Source of the DNA: Hevea brasiliensis
Taxonomy: Eukaryota > Streptophyta > Magnoliopsida > Malpighiales > Euphorbiaceae
Length of the DNA stretch: 64,000 nt
Direction: 5' to 3'
NCBI RefSeq assembly: GCF_030052815.1
Contig: NC_079505.1
Coordinates: 6,397,640 to 6,461,639, forward strand
Shown: one piece after another, positions 12,264 through 24,481 of the stretch
Layout of the letters: the number at the start of each line of letters is the position of its first letter
Position numbering within the stretch: position 1 is the stretch's first letter
Position numbers and translations under genes: made by a program
Notes under the pieces: model-generated
Seen by the model: only the letters and a program-made list of their open reading frames with translations
Told to the model about the DNA's origin: nothing
Database searches by the model: none

Positions 12264-13351
12264 ATGTCTACTATGGATATCTCCATGAAAACCTTCAACC
12301 TCTCAAACCCTTTTGCGCAGATACACACCAAACCAGAAAATCCTTTCAAAATCAACTGAGGAAGCCCTTACAAAGGGTTTGCAAATTCTGGGTAAAGGGT
12401 AAATGTGCTTATAAGAATAATTGTAAGTTTCTTCATTCTTGGTTCCAATCTGGTAATGGGTTTTCGATGCTGGCAAGGCTTGAAGGGCATAAGAAATCTG
12501 TGGTTGGTGTCGCCCTTTCTTTAGCGTCTGACAAGCTCTATACAGGCAGTAGAGATGGAACTGTGAGGGTTTGGGATTGCAACTCTGGAAAGTGTGATCG
12601 CGTCATCAATCTTGGTTTTGAAATTGGGTCTTTAATCTGTGAAGGCTCGTGGGTATTCATTGGATTGCCAAATTTAGTTCGGGTCTGGAATTTAAGCTTA
12701 GAGGGTAACAAAGAGTTCTGTTTGGATGGTCCAATTGGTCAAGTCTATGCGTTGGCAGTGTACAAGGATTTGCTTTTTGCTGGCACTGCAAATGGTGATA
12801 TTTTGGTGTGGGAAGGGAGCTTTGAAGCTAACCCCTTTGCAATGGTGGCAACTTTGAGAGAGCTCAAAAAGGCAGTTGTATGTTTAAATATTGGTTCTGG
12901 TGTTAATTCTTTGTATTCAGGCTCCATGGACAACACAGTTAAGGTTTGGGATTTGGAGACTCTGCAGTGCAAGCAAACCCTAAATGGTCACAAGGATGTG
13001 GTGATGTCACTTCTGAGTTGGGATCAGTGCTTATTGACATACTCTTTAGACCATACAATGAAGTTCTGGATCGCCAGGGAAGGAGGAAAATTGGAGCCAG
13101 TGGATATGCATGAAGAGAAGTCTGGGATTCTGAAAGTTTTCGGAATGCAGGATGCAAAAGGGAGGCCTATTGTTCTGTGTTCCTGCAATGACAATTGTGT
13201 TCATCTGTATGAGTTGGATTCATTCAATGAGATGGATAGGATCTTTGCAGAAAATAAGGTTAGAGAAATTCAGAGGGGTCCCAATGGCCTATTTTTCACA
13301 GGTGATGCAGCTGGAGTGGTTACTGTTTGGATGTGGCAGCAGAATAAGTAA
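12264..13351 (+). CDS. CCCH zinc finger and WD40 repeat protein (ZFWD type), 5' part frameshifted
   Basis: The intact frame from ATG 12467 encodes 294 aa of WD40 repeats: LEGHKKSVVGVAL...VRVWD (about residues 5-37), then units ending VRVWN, ILVWE, VKVWD and MKFWI, and a final VTVWMWQ. Directly upstream in the same frame, without an ATG before a TAG at about 12251, lies a CCCH finger (CKFWVKGKC, then AYKNNC, then KFLH, spacing C-x7-C-x5-C-x3-H). A finger followed by FSMLARLEGHK is the known layout of plant ZFWD proteins, which are putative nucleic-acid-binding or scaffold proteins. The likely true start, ATG 12264, opens a second frame, and a third frame (STEEALTK) joins it to the finger. Two extra bases, in AAAA (12348-12351) and GGG (12375-12377), would explain this. 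It is either a pseudogene or carries two sequence errors. There are no introns. Confidence 0.8.
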
Positions 13352-14514
13352 AGTAGCTTGATGAACAGAAGAAAAACATCATGTATAAAACAATTGCCTT
13401 GTGCACATTGCAGTGGTGAAAGTGAAGTGTAAATGCTGCTATAAATTCAAATCAATCAATTTATTTTAAGTGATCATGATGATCTTTTATAATTATGTAT
13501 CAAATTCAATCTTGAGTCATTCATAAATTGCAATTGAATTAAGTGGATGCAGTGAATTCATAATTATTATTTCTTTCCGCTACTGCAAATGAATAGAGAA
13601 TTGTTTGCTCCATAAATCTGCTGAGTAGGTTATGCTGCCTGTTGTTTTTACTTGTCTTTAATTAAAAGAATCAAACAGACATGTAAAAAGTTTATGTTGT
13701 TTTGTCATTGATTAGGTTTGCATTGAATCTGAGCCCAAATTTAACTTAATTTAGAAGATTATTTAAAATCTTGGATCCATTCTTAGATTGTATACTGAAT
13801 TATTGAAAGTAGACACTAAAACGATTCTTTCTTCTTTTTTTCATTCCCAATATGTACAAATAATTAATATCAGCTGTTAAATGAATTAACTACAATGTCT
13901 TTCTGATGCAGATTGATAGCCCATCACCTATCAAATTGGCTCTGTTTCTTGTAATTTATGACAAGTTCAAATTCTGTTGAAAAGCACAGATTCCTAAGTG
14001 GGAATTATTGAAGCAACTTGGTTTCTTACAGTTTATGAAAAATCCTTCAGTTGAGGATATACAATCTTTAGCTGTTGCATGTCTATTCACTTTTGCACAA
14101 AAACAAAATTGGTGCCTGAATCAAAGCGTGCTTAACAGCATACTCAGAACTTGGAGAACTGAACCTGCTTAGAAATATGGTGGAGACTAGTGATTTTTTT
14201 GCATCATACATGTTTAGATTGAACCATCATAGTTAGCACATGGAATTTTAATAAATTTTAAAGATTTATTTATTTTTTAAAAATTTTGACAATATGAATA
14301 AAATTCCCAGAAAATATGATCTCACGTGCATGGGCTTTTCACTTGACAGTAGAAAATTAAGAAAAACAACTTCATTATAAAAATGCAGACATTAAAATAC
14401 AGAACGTTGAATCTTACAACCATTTTATTAGGAATCAGATTTTGACAAAATTAATGTAATTTCATGGCTACAACTGAAAACTGTGGCAGAAAACTGCAGA
14501 GTCATTAGGCATAT
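13352..14514. other. 3' flank between convergent genes
   Basis: Mixed-composition 3'-UTR-like sequence follows the ZFWD stop and also lies left of the RING stop. The stretch 13910-14170 is less AT-rich, with no protein signature. No separate gene is seen. Confidence 0.5.
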
Positions 14515-14952
14515 TCAATCCTCAAGTTCCCGTCGACATGTTGGGCATGAATTCTGAACCTTCAACCAACGAGTGATGCACTCTTCATGAAATATATGAT
14601 TGCATTTCATCTTTGTGAGCGCGACCTGACTACCAGATAATCCCTCCAAACAAATCACACAATCGCCTGATAATTCATCACCATCATCGCCCTTCTTCTC
14701 AAAAAACGTCCGCTCCTTTAACTTGTTTAGTGCGGACATCGATGCACCTCTTGGAACCACTTCTTGGAGTATTTGGTCCAGTATCATCATCAGATCAATG
14801 GGATCTTCATCAATCAAGTCTTCATCATTTAAGTCTTCAAGGGCAATTCCCACCTCTGCCACCTCATGAAACCCCAAGAAAGGTAGCTGCATGGGATTGA
14901 ACAACATGCTTGTAGAATTTAAGTTGACATCAATTCTTCCCCTGACAGACAT
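14515..14952 (-). CDS. Small RING-H2 finger protein, putative E3 ubiquitin ligase
   Basis: An intronless frame of 145 aa starts at ATG 14952. Residues 1-90 form an acidic N-terminal half with no clear domain (DLNDEDLIDEDPIDLMMILD). The C-terminal 50 residues are a complete RING-H2 (C3H2C3): CVIC, then CNHIFHEEC, WLKVQNSCPTC. All eight zinc ligands and the Trp of the E2-binding face are present, and the protein ends RRELED just after the finger. Such proteins transfer ubiquitin from an E2 to a substrate. There is no signal peptide or membrane segment, so a cytosolic or nuclear role is inferred. A CT-rich leader (about 14985-14998) and a TATA box about 80 bp upstream support the start. Substrate and subfamily are unknown. 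Confidence 0.85.
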   Translation of the reverse strand: MSVRGRIDVNLNSTSMLFNPMQLPFLGFHEVAEVGIALEDLNDEDLIDEDPIDLMMILDQILQEVVPRGASMSALNKLKERTFFEKKGDDGDELSGDCVICLEGLSGSQVALTKMKCNHIFHEECITRWLKVQNSCPTCRRELED

Positions 14953-15031
14953 CTTGGAAGCTCACTAAAACCCACCGAGTATTGAGAGAGAGAGAACAGA
15001 TGATTGACGCATTTTGTTGCTGCTTATGGGG

Positions 15032-15042
15032 TTTATATATAG
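15032..15042 (-). promoter_or_regulatory. Probable TATA box of the RING-H2 gene
   Basis: Read on the minus strand, CTATATATAAAC lies about 80 bp upstream of the start codon at 14952. That leaves about 50 bp for a short leader, which contains a CT repeat. Confidence 0.5.
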
Positions 15043-15179
15043 GTGTTCTTGGTTTTCCTACCCTTATTAGGAAAGAATGGATAAGGTATCTCTTGTTTTC
15101 TTTGCTGCCAAGGGATGTGAGTTGGTTTCATAATCCATCTGGGATTCAGAGTTTCATAAAATTTGACTTTTGAAAGGGG

Positions 15180-16015
15180 TTAAAGATCGAATAGATTACT
15201 CAATTAAGGAAAAGCAAATGGGCCTATTAACTGTAGGCCTTTGTACAAATGGTTTTCTGCCTTGTTACTTAAGTGTCAGCTAATCTGTGCAAAAGAACGA
15301 GACCCAGTAATTTTTATTTATTTATTTTTTAATTTATTTTTGATAAGATTAGATCCCTATTGATTTGTTAAACTTGAAACAAGACGTAGTGATATCCTAA
15401 TCTAATAATTTCATACTATTAAAAGAAATTAATAATTCTTTTCAATATTTTTAATTAATTACTTAAATTTTAAATTTTTTTATTTTATAGATGATGCTAG
15501 TAATACAAAGGCATCTTTATTTTTATATATCAAAAAGAAACACATATTTTTAGTGTAAAATATAAACAAACCTCGTCCATATTTATTTACCCACCTGTAT
15601 ACCTATTAATATATGAATGGATTAGAGGTGATTTGGCTTAACTCGTAAGTTAGTCAAGCTTTAATTTTAAATTAATTTATTTTTTAAATATTTTTAAAAT
15701 TTATAAATTAATTTATATTTAAAAAAAAAATCGAGAGAAAGAAAATTTTTATTACAGTGTTTGTAATTATCACTTAATTTGTTATATTCTCCTAAAAATA
15801 TTTTAAAATTTTTATACTTGTCCTTGCTTAAATTTTGAAATGTATCTCTTTACATAATAAGAATATTTATATAATTTTTATACTTTATCTTCCCGTACCT
15901 TCCACTTAAATAATATAAGGTTATTAAATTATCATTTACCATATATTACTCCAAATAAGATAAATTTAAATATTTTACTTTAATTCACCTCATTGTTGCA
16001 CCTCCTTACCAATAG
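15180..16015. other. AT-rich intergenic DNA, no gene seen
   Basis: Homopolymer-rich sequence without an ORF or terminal repeat. Confidence 0.5.
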
Positions 16016-16017
16016 TG

Positions 16018-16335
16018 CCGAGCGCTTCAAGGGGCATGGCTGCCCCCGATCCCCCATCCACACACACATATTTCTTAGAAAATAATGAATCCTATGTTAA
16101 GTTTAGAAGAGGTTATGAGGGGTGACATGTTTAGATGACTAATTTTTCCTACAGTTTACCATGACAACACCCAGGGCGGAGCCCTTCAAGGGGCATGGCT
16201 GCCTTGACCCCCCCATCCACACACACACACACACAATTCTTAGAAAATAATGAATCCTATGTTAAGTTTAGAAGAATTTACGAGGGGTGGCATGTTTGAC
16301 CCATGTTTAGCTCTAGATGACTAATTTTTCCTACA
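16018..16335 (+). repeat. Imperfect tandem duplication, ~140-160 bp unit
   Basis: Copy 1 (about 16018-16154) and copy 2 (about 16178-16335) share CTTCAAGGGGCATGGCTGCC, CCCCATCCACACACACA, TTCTTAGAAAATAATGAATC, CTATGTTAAGTTTAGAAGA and GATGACTAATTTTTCCTACA. Copy 2 is preceded by CCAGGGCGGAGCC, which resembles the CAGGGGCGGAGCC terminus common in plant hAT elements; that link is inference. Copy 2 has a longer AC run and about 20 extra bases. Confidence 0.8.
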
Positions 16336-16339
16336 AGTC

Positions 16340-18340
16340 TTAAGCAAACCCATCGTTCTCCTACAATTTTCTTTGTTTCTTCTATTAGTTTTCTTCTGTA
16401 TAGCTTCTCATCTTGGCCTCCAATTGCCCCCACTCTGTAACACATTAAGCCCATTGTTTCTCAATCTTCTTCTATAGAGTTTTTCATCTTTTTTTCTCTA
16501 CTAAATTAACCCTCATATATCAAGGGAGTTGGCTTTGTCCTTAATAACACCGCTATCAATTCATCTCTCTCTTCTTCTTGACCCATATCGTTTCACCCAC
16601 AACCATATACATCTTCTTCCTCTTATCTCTAATTGATTTGAATCCTCAACTTTTAAGATCTTAACGTCTCATAATCAGCATTATTAACAGCCATTGACTA
16701 TTTTCTTTTTTCGTCACATAGGCAATTTTAATATGACATGTAAAAATGGGCTTATAGTAATACTTTACCACAACTTCAATTATATTACCAATAATGTTAT
16801 TTAATATCAAGCAGAGAAAATAAATTTAATGTTAAATAAAGGCTTCTCTTGAAATAAATAATTTGTAAATAATAATTCAATTAAATTTTTATATAATTAT
16901 AATTAATTTTTTTAATTAAAAAATTGAATTATTTTGTCTAAAATATGAGAATTATTAAAATAATTAATTAAATTAAATTTTTGTAAAATTTTAATTTGCA
17001 AATGTAATTAAAAACATGACTAATAATTTTTTTATTTGATTTTATTTTATTTTGATTTAGGAGTGATAATGAGCAGAACGAGATAGAATTTGGCGTTACC
17101 ATCGCCAGATGGCAGAGCCAGGAAAAATAAATGCGGGCTGAATGCGTGGATTTTTCGTTTAAAATTTTTATTATTTAATAAATGAAAAAATATTCCATTT
17201 TTTGTCCAAACAAATTCAATGATTTCAATTTAAACTTAATTTAATTTAAAAAAATAAAATTTATGAGTTAATTTTTTAATTTAAATAAAAAAATAAAAAA
17301 TTTAAAATCTTAATTTTGAAATTAAATTTTTTAATTTTTAAATTTAAGCCTAAAATTAAAAAATTCAATTACTTGATTTTTGAGTTAAATTAAACTTTAA
17401 TTAAAACTTTTTAACTAAAATAGATAATTAAACTTTTTTAATAAATACAGAAGTGTAGTTAGTTTTAAATATTTAATAAATTATTCAAAATTATATTTTT
17501 AACGTATTATTATTTAACATTTCATAATATATATTAAAATTTATATACTATTAATTAATATTTAAAAAAGACACATAATATTAAGTAATAAATTTAATAT
17601 TACAAAAAATTAATTTTAAAAAATAAAATTTTTTATATATTTAAATATTAAAATAATAATATAAGTGCATATATTATTAAAATTACAGGAAGGTAAGGGC
17701 TTAAAACATCTCATCACTCGTGATGCAGTAGAGGTTAGGATTGAGCAGAATTTGATTCAAATAGAATTGAATCGATTTAATTTAAAATTTTTATTTAGTT
17801 TGATTTGATTTTTATTTTTAAGAAATTTAGACTGTTTGATTTTATTTTATAGAAAAAAAAAAGTTGTAATCAAATTAAACTAAATATTTATTTATTTTAA
17901 TTAATTGTAATTAGGTTTGAAATTAGAGTTTAAAAAAATAAAATAAAAATTATGTCTTAAATGAATCTAAAGTAAATCAAAGAAGCTCAAGATGATGTCC
18001 AAACCAAGAAAATAAAACCTATTCAAATAAAATCAAATTGATATTTTATTTGATTTGATTCTTCTAACTCGATTAATTTGATCTAATTTTGTCACATATA
18101 AATTTTATTTATTTAATTTTTTACTTTTTAAATCAAATTAAACTGAACCAATTAATGCTCACACCTAACAAAAATTGTTCATCGGTCATTTACAAGACAA
18201 AATTAATTTTCCCATTAATATAAATGAAAATTCCAATTTTTATTCTTATTAAAAGTTAATTCAAAATTTTATAATTTTAATTAAAAACAATTATAACTCT
18301 ATCAAATAAAAAATCTTTAACTCCAACTATTAAGAAAAAT
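16340..18340. other. AT-rich intergenic DNA with decayed repeats
   Basis: The stretch 16340-16720 is CT-rich and of mixed composition. From about 16800 it is very AT-rich. At 17740-18170 there is a block of GAATCGATTTAATTT-like words also met elsewhere in the window. No gene is seen. Confidence 0.5.
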
Positions 18341-18341
18341 A

Positions 18342-18640
18342 GGTCAAATCTAACTTACCCCTAAAATCTAGTTCAGGGGGAGAAGTGCTCGAGGCCATAT
18401 AAGAGAAATATTACTCTTATCCTAAATTAATATGAGATCTTAACACACCTTAGACCAAACACCTGGAGCATTAAATACTTATGGGAGACCTAAACAGTAG
18501 TTAATGAGACTTTGATACCATCTTAAAAAAATGAACCAGATCTAACTCACCCCCAAAAGCTAATTCAAAGATGAGAAGTATCCAAAGTCATATAAGAGAC
18601 ACATTACCTCTATTCCAAACCAATGTAACATCTTAACACC
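18342..18640. repeat. Two diverged copies of a dispersed plant repeat
   Basis: Copy 1 (about 18342-18446) and copy 2 (about 18533-18640) share the frame ATCTAACTYACCCC, AAARCTARTTCA, GARAAGT, CCATATAAGAGA, ATTACTCTTAT or its variant, and ATCTTAACAC. Sequence between them includes GACTTTGATACCATCTTAAA. The order is the same in both, so they are direct repeats about 190 bp apart. Confidence 0.65.
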
Positions 18641-18649
18641 AACCATAAT

Positions 18650-19300
18650 TTAAACCTCTATCAATAGAATGAAGTTTTGTTGGGTACTTGGGAGATATAT
18701 ATGAAGATAAGCTTGGTCACAACTTACAAATTTAAATTTTTTTGCATAAATTCAATGAAAATATAAAATATATAATGAGATTTATCTATTAAATAAGTAA
18801 ATATCATATTATTATATCTTGAATTCATTCTGAACTAAGTCTACAAAAATTTTCTTATTTGAATGGGAAGTAAGATTTGTGGGGATTGAATGAAGAGACA
18901 AATTAGGGTCCACGTGAATGGTGTCAATCTCTCTTCATATTATTATACTTTACTTTGTCTTCAATTTTAGTGCCTTATATCATATCTAAGTGCGTGGAGT
19001 GATTCATAAAATGATGTAATTTTCCACCATTGGTTTTACAAGTGCTAGAATATTATGTTCCTCATTTCTATAACAATATCTTCTTATTTTTACAAATCAA
19101 AAGAATAAAACATCCGCACGCACCCATATAATTTATTGAAATTGTCATTTAAAAAATGCTTATAAAAATAACTTATAAGTTAAAGTTTTATTATATCAAT
19201 AAATAAAGTAAAATATTAATTTAAAATGACAAACAACAAATTTTATTTTAAAGCAAATCTCATGCTTTTTTTTTTTTCTAAATAGGATAAGTTACGATTA
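18650..19300. other. AT-rich intergenic DNA, no gene seen
   Basis: Only short AT-rich frames. Confidence 0.5.
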
Positions 19301-19309
19301 CAATCCTAT

Positions 19310-19425
19310 ATCATATCAAAATTAAATAGTTAATCTTTAATTTTTTTTTTAGAATTCAATTCAAATATTTTTTATTTTATAAAATAAAATTATTTAGCCA
19401 TTCTATCCACTTTTTTAATAATTTC
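19310..19425 (+). repeat. Left arm of an inverted repeat enclosing the nested retrotransposons
   Basis: ATCAAAATTAAATAGTTAAT, then AGAATTCAATTC, then TTTTATAAAATAAAATTATT and TAGCCATTC match, in order, the reverse complement of 36780-36890 at roughly 70% by eye. This suggests the terminal inverted repeat of an old DNA element into which the gypsy element later inserted. Confidence 0.45.
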
Positions 19426-19492
19426 TATGAGTCATATCTAATTTTAAAGAGAGAAATTTTTTTGTTTTCAAAATATTCTCATTTTCTCTCCT

Positions 19493-19494
<2 letters not shown>

Positions 19495-19548
<54 letters not shown>
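19495..19548. repeat. (CT)n microsatellite
   Basis: About 27 uninterrupted CT units. Confidence 0.95.
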
Positions 19549-19549
<1 letters not shown>

Positions 19550-20046
19550 CCTTATTTCCCTATCTTTATGTTTCTCTCAACTACTTCCCAAATCCCTAAT
19601 CAACCATTTCTTCTTAAACCTCAAAATCCCATGGTAGTTTCAACAAATACCTAGTAATTTTAGCAATTATAGGTGACAACGTACATAACTATGAAAAAAC
19701 CCTTAAGCACCACATGACCAAACCCAGCACCTCCATTTTTAGCAACATTATTAGGCACCTCTTGACCCAAAGAAAGAGAATGGTAGCAAGGAGATTGTTG
19801 TTACTTGGTAAAAGGAAGCTAGGTATCATGGGTTCATGTGTTAATGGGAGCTAACGTGTTTGTTGTGTGGGTTTGTGATGAGAAGCTAGGAATTGAATTT
19901 TGTCAAAGGAGAAAGGGAGCTACGTAGCATTGGAGAATTTGTCGATGATAGGGAAGGAGAGGTTTGATGTGATGTTTAACTAGAGGTGGTGGAGGTGCTG
20001 TAATTCTTGTCGAATGGTGAGAATTGGTGGCTTATGTGAAAAATGG

Positions 20047-21944
20047 TGATGCATGTCGAATGTATTAATTAAAAATACTCTACCTAAATTATTTGTGTAT
20101 AGGGTAAGCAGAGATCGATTCCATAGGGGAATGAGTAAACGCAAACAAAAAAACAGATATTAGAGATACAAATAAACAAAAGGAACTTAAAATAAATAAA
20201 ATAAATACCTAATCTATCAAACTAAATATGCAAAGTAAAATAAAAGGGGTTTTTGATTTGTTTTTGCTAAACTATTGAAGCTAAACTAATAATGCTAGAA
20301 TATAAAATAAGGCTAATGACACTTATGAATACTCAACACAATCAGATTGCAACAAATTCAGTAGAGAGGGTGTATCTACCATGTAATATGTATCAATCAT
20401 TGATTAAAGATGCAAATTTATTTAATTGAGTAAATTGATTATAGAAATTAACAACTTCCTTATCTTTTCTTCTAGATTAGATTAACCAAGAAGTGCAATT
20501 AATCCCTTACCATCACACTCAATTTAAGACTAGAGTAGCTTATAATTAAGTTTAATGGTAACATCAATCATTAGAAAGACATCTCAATTCAAGGTAATAA
20601 ACTCATTCTGCATGGTTTATTTAACCTAGACACTCATCTTTATAATGAAATAAATCATTATGTGCTACAGATTATTCAAGCTATTATGTATTCAAATTAT
20701 ATTAACTTAGCAATATGTTTTCCTGCATAATTAATTAGTTGGCCGCCCTAACTAACCATGTATTCAACATTCATAACATAAACCAAAAGAAAAGTGATAC
20801 TCAATATAGAATAAATCTAGATTTTATTAAACTCATATCAAAGTCTCATGGTAACATATTCTATGGCTTCAACTATCTCCCTACTGAATTACAAAACTAT
20901 TCACATATAACTACGAGCATTAAACATAAACAAATTAACAAAAGAAGAGATAAAAGCATGTTATCCCTTTTAGAAGTAATTTGAACAACTTGGATTTGAT
21001 GTTGATGATGATGCTACACACTCTAAAGGATGTAGAAGCGCTCCACAAGCCAAAAGAACAAAGAAGAAATCACATCAGCAACTAGGTCAAGCAGTTGATA
21101 TCACTGAATGCACAAAGAGGAAATTTAGCCACTCTGAGTAAGAGAGAATTTTTATTACTCCAGATCTATATTTTTTACTCTTTTTATAGAGAAAAATAGG
21201 TTAACTAAGACTCCAGATCTGATTTGGAAGTCCTAATTGCATTTTGACTTAAAATTCTCTTAAGAATCTTAGTTAAAGTAGGAAAATAAGTTAAACACAG
21301 CTCTCCTTGTATATATCTATCACTTGCATGACCTTGGGGACCTACACACTTCTATTTTATTTATTTTAGGCCTTAAATAAAATAATTAAACCTGCTAATT
21401 AAGGCCCTAACTTTTTGTCCCATATAACTAACCATAAAGAGCCCAAACACACTCAACATGTGATTGTCAATGTAATCTGGCCCAATTACTCTCATTTTTT
21501 ATATATTATCTCAAAATATATCAACTAAGGTCTATATAAGCTCACAAGATCAGATTCACACTCTAAATAGTGGATCACGTACAAGCTCTATTAAGGCTAT
21601 ATAAAGAAGCTCAACATAGATTGATGTCCGAATCTGTTCGTTTTTCACTATTTGCCTCTAAATACCATGAATAAGATACCTCTAAGCCCATTTTGTTATT
21701 AGCTAAGTCCTCATCAAAATCGCAACTCCTTTTACCTTAAAATGGTTTATGTGTGTTTTGCTTTTTGATGTGTGTTTTGCTTCTTTTTGAGCTCACTTCA
21801 CCTCTTTATACTTCATAAGCTCTTACATGCTCTTGTAAACACCTAATAATATAAAAATAAGCATGAACAAGCTAATTGAATAAGAAATAAACTCAAAAGA
21901 CTAAGTATGCAATGATAAAAATATGACATTTTAAGCAACTATCA
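20047..21944 (-). repeat. 3' LTR of the gypsy element
   Basis: 1898 bp, starting TGATGCATGTCGAATG and ending ...GCAACTATCA. It is followed by AATTCCCCTACACTTA, whose complement is a purine-rich tract (GTAGGGGAATT) directly before the LTR in element orientation, i.e. the polypurine tract. Confidence 0.9.
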
Positions 21945-23622
21945 AATTCCCCTACACTTAGCTTTTAGTCATCCTCGATAAAATTAACTAAAACCTAAAA
22001 CATTAACTTTATCTAATCTTCCCATAAACATTTGAACCATACACACTGTAAGCATGAACAAAGCCAAGCTCTTAAATTGTCATAAATATCATAAATATAT
22101 TTACTTAGCAAACATTAGAAATTAACTTAATATAGCAATCTCATCAAAAAGTTAAGCATTCCATAATGGTAGATCCTTACATGGTAGAATAATCACTCTA
22201 TCTCTCATGTGCTTAGGCGTCATGATTACTCTCAAACTCAATTCAATGAAAATGCACTACTATAAGCTTGCTTGTCCATCTAATCTCTACTACTTTGATC
22301 ATATGCATATCATAAATCAGAAAGTCTTTCATTTGGTTATAATGGGGCTAGGGACAAGGTATGAAACAAAGGATATATTAAGTTAAAAAACCAAAGAAAC
22401 TAATATAGTATCAAAAACTTGTGAATTCACAATAACCAGAATTCATAACATTGCAAAAAAGCTCTTTTCTAGCTTCAACTTTCCCGTTCATACTTTTTCA
22501 ATAACAAAAATTATTACAATTGATGTCCTTTAATTATAAGAATGAATGCAAATTCACCTTTTTCTTTCTATCTTTTTTTCTTTTTTTTTTTAACTTTTTG
22601 CATTTCAATCGATACTTTTCACTTTACTTTTTAAGTCAAAAGAACATCAACTGCATACTTTCAAAGTCATATCTCCAATTCACTACCACTTTCACAAACA
22701 TTCTATCTAAAAACACAATAAAAAAGTTTCAAATGCTCTACTAATCTTATGGTAAGGGTAGAGACACTCATTTTATAGGTTAAAGTTTATAATATGGCTC
22801 AATCATAAAGAATAGGAATAATGTAGACACAAAATTGGCTCACTAAAGAGACAACTTTTTGCTGTCAAAAGATTGGCAATTGAAGCTCAAGTGGTTACAC
22901 CTATTTTTTCTTCATCACTTAAATGCATGCATATATCCATGTAATCTCAAAAAGATTTAAAGCAAGTTCTAGAGATACATAATCAAGGAATGAACATCAG
23001 CATAACAAAGAAATAGATTATTATTAAAGTTTCAATCATAGTCTCAAAAGCTCATAAAACGTATTGATTTTCCCTATTAGCATATTCAACCTTCTAATTC
23101 AATTTTCGCATTAAGAAAGCCTAAGTTGCAAGTCAATATATCTATTTTATTCATGCTCTCATCAAACTTGGTCAATCGATGCTCATAACATGCATAAGTT
23201 CCTCAATCTATGGAAAGAACCTAAAAACACAAACATTCATAATTTTCAAGAGAAAAATAATTATTGATTAATTGACTAATACTAAACAAATAGAAACCCT
23301 CCCCCACACTCAAATCTTACATTGTCCCAATGTAAGTTATCATGCGAAGAAAAGAAACTAAAAACAAAAAAATAAAAAAAATAAAAAGTAGGGAGATAGA
23401 AATCTAAATCTGTTTGTTTCTTGGGTTGCCTCCCAAGCAACGCATTTGTTTAGAGTCTCATGTTCACTTCAATCCTTCTTTTTATCTAGCATCAAGGTAC
23501 TTCAAAATCTCCTCCCATTCTTCACTGATGGCAAGCTTTCTTTGTGAATTTGTCTTACTTTGTTTCTCCACATTGTAGCTAAGAGCTACATTCAACTTGT
23601 CTTCACCACCTAACTCAAAAGT
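21945..23622 (-). other. Non-coding 3' internal region of the gypsy element
   Basis: In an intact element RT, RNase H and integrase would lie between protease and 3' LTR. Here the 1.7 kb is AT-rich with only chance ORFs. It includes a small hairpin, CTTGGGTTGCCTCCCAAG near 23419. Confidence 0.7.
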
Positions 23623-24303
23623 TTACTGCACTAATGGATCAATAATGTCAACATGACAAACAGAATGCACATCATTAGGATATCTAATAGCATAAAAAAT
23701 ATTGAAACACACAATTTCACTATCAAATTCCATACTGAGAGAACCATCATGCAAATCAATTTTAGTTCTTGAAGTACTCAAATATGGTCTTTCTAATAAT
23801 ATAGGTGCAGTATTAGGAGATTTATCATCCTCTATATCCAAAATATAAAAATCAGCAAGGAAAATCAATTCATTGACTTGAACCAAAACATCCTTAATTA
23901 CCCCATCAGGATATGCATTAGATCCATCAGCTAGCGGTATGATAATAACAGTTTCTTTCGAAGGCGCAAGATTTAAATAAGCATAAATGGATCTAGGTAT
24001 AACATTTATAGATTCTTTTAAATCTAATATAGCCCTCTCAAATCTAGTATTACCAATTTTGCAAGGAATAGTAAACATGCTTGGATCCTTGCATTTGGGA
24101 AGTAATTTCTTTTGTATCATAGCAAAGACATTCTCCCCCACACTTACCTTCTCATTACCTTTTAGCTTTCTTTTGGATGTGCACAACTTTTTGAGAAATT
24201 TTGCATATCTTGACACTTGCTTGATTGCATCCAAAAGAGGGATTTTAATCTCCACCTTCTTGAACATATCCAAAATCTCATTTTCTTGCTTTTCTTTCTT
24301 CAC
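23623..24303 (-). pseudogene. Retropepsin region of the gypsy element, catalytic motif lost
   Basis: A 226-codon open frame reads like the gag-pol junction and aspartic protease of Athila-like elements: VEIKIPLLDAIKQVSRYAKF, then PKCKDPSMFTIPCKIG, a flap-like region (PLADGSNAYPDGVIKDVLV) and FYILDIEDD...ILLERPYLSTS. The family motif around the catalytic Asp is normally DLGAS; here it is DLKES, so the essential Gly-Ala is gone. The same region in the element at 50-51 kb keeps DLGAS. The frame is open but the product would not be a working protease. The reading stops at VCHVDIIDPLVQ with no RT following. Confidence 0.8.
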
Positions 24304-24481
24304 TTTTGCACCTGCTAGGAAAGGGAAGTATAGGCTTATAATTTGAGAGAGATGTAAAAGGACTTACCTTTGAATGGACTTCTGCCTCTTACTCTTTTTT
24401 CTTGCTTTTGTCAACCACTTTTTCTTTTTTAACTCTGTGGTTGACCTTGTGTTCAACTAGAGTCTCCTTTCTTGGTGCTTC

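Noticed and set aside
12745..13361. ORFs on both strands overlapping the WD40 gene
   Set aside because: Shadow frames of the ZFWD coding sequence.
18490..18540. GATACCAT motif resembling a tRNA-Met-complementary primer site
   Set aside because: No LTR end is adjacent; it is part of a dispersed repeat.
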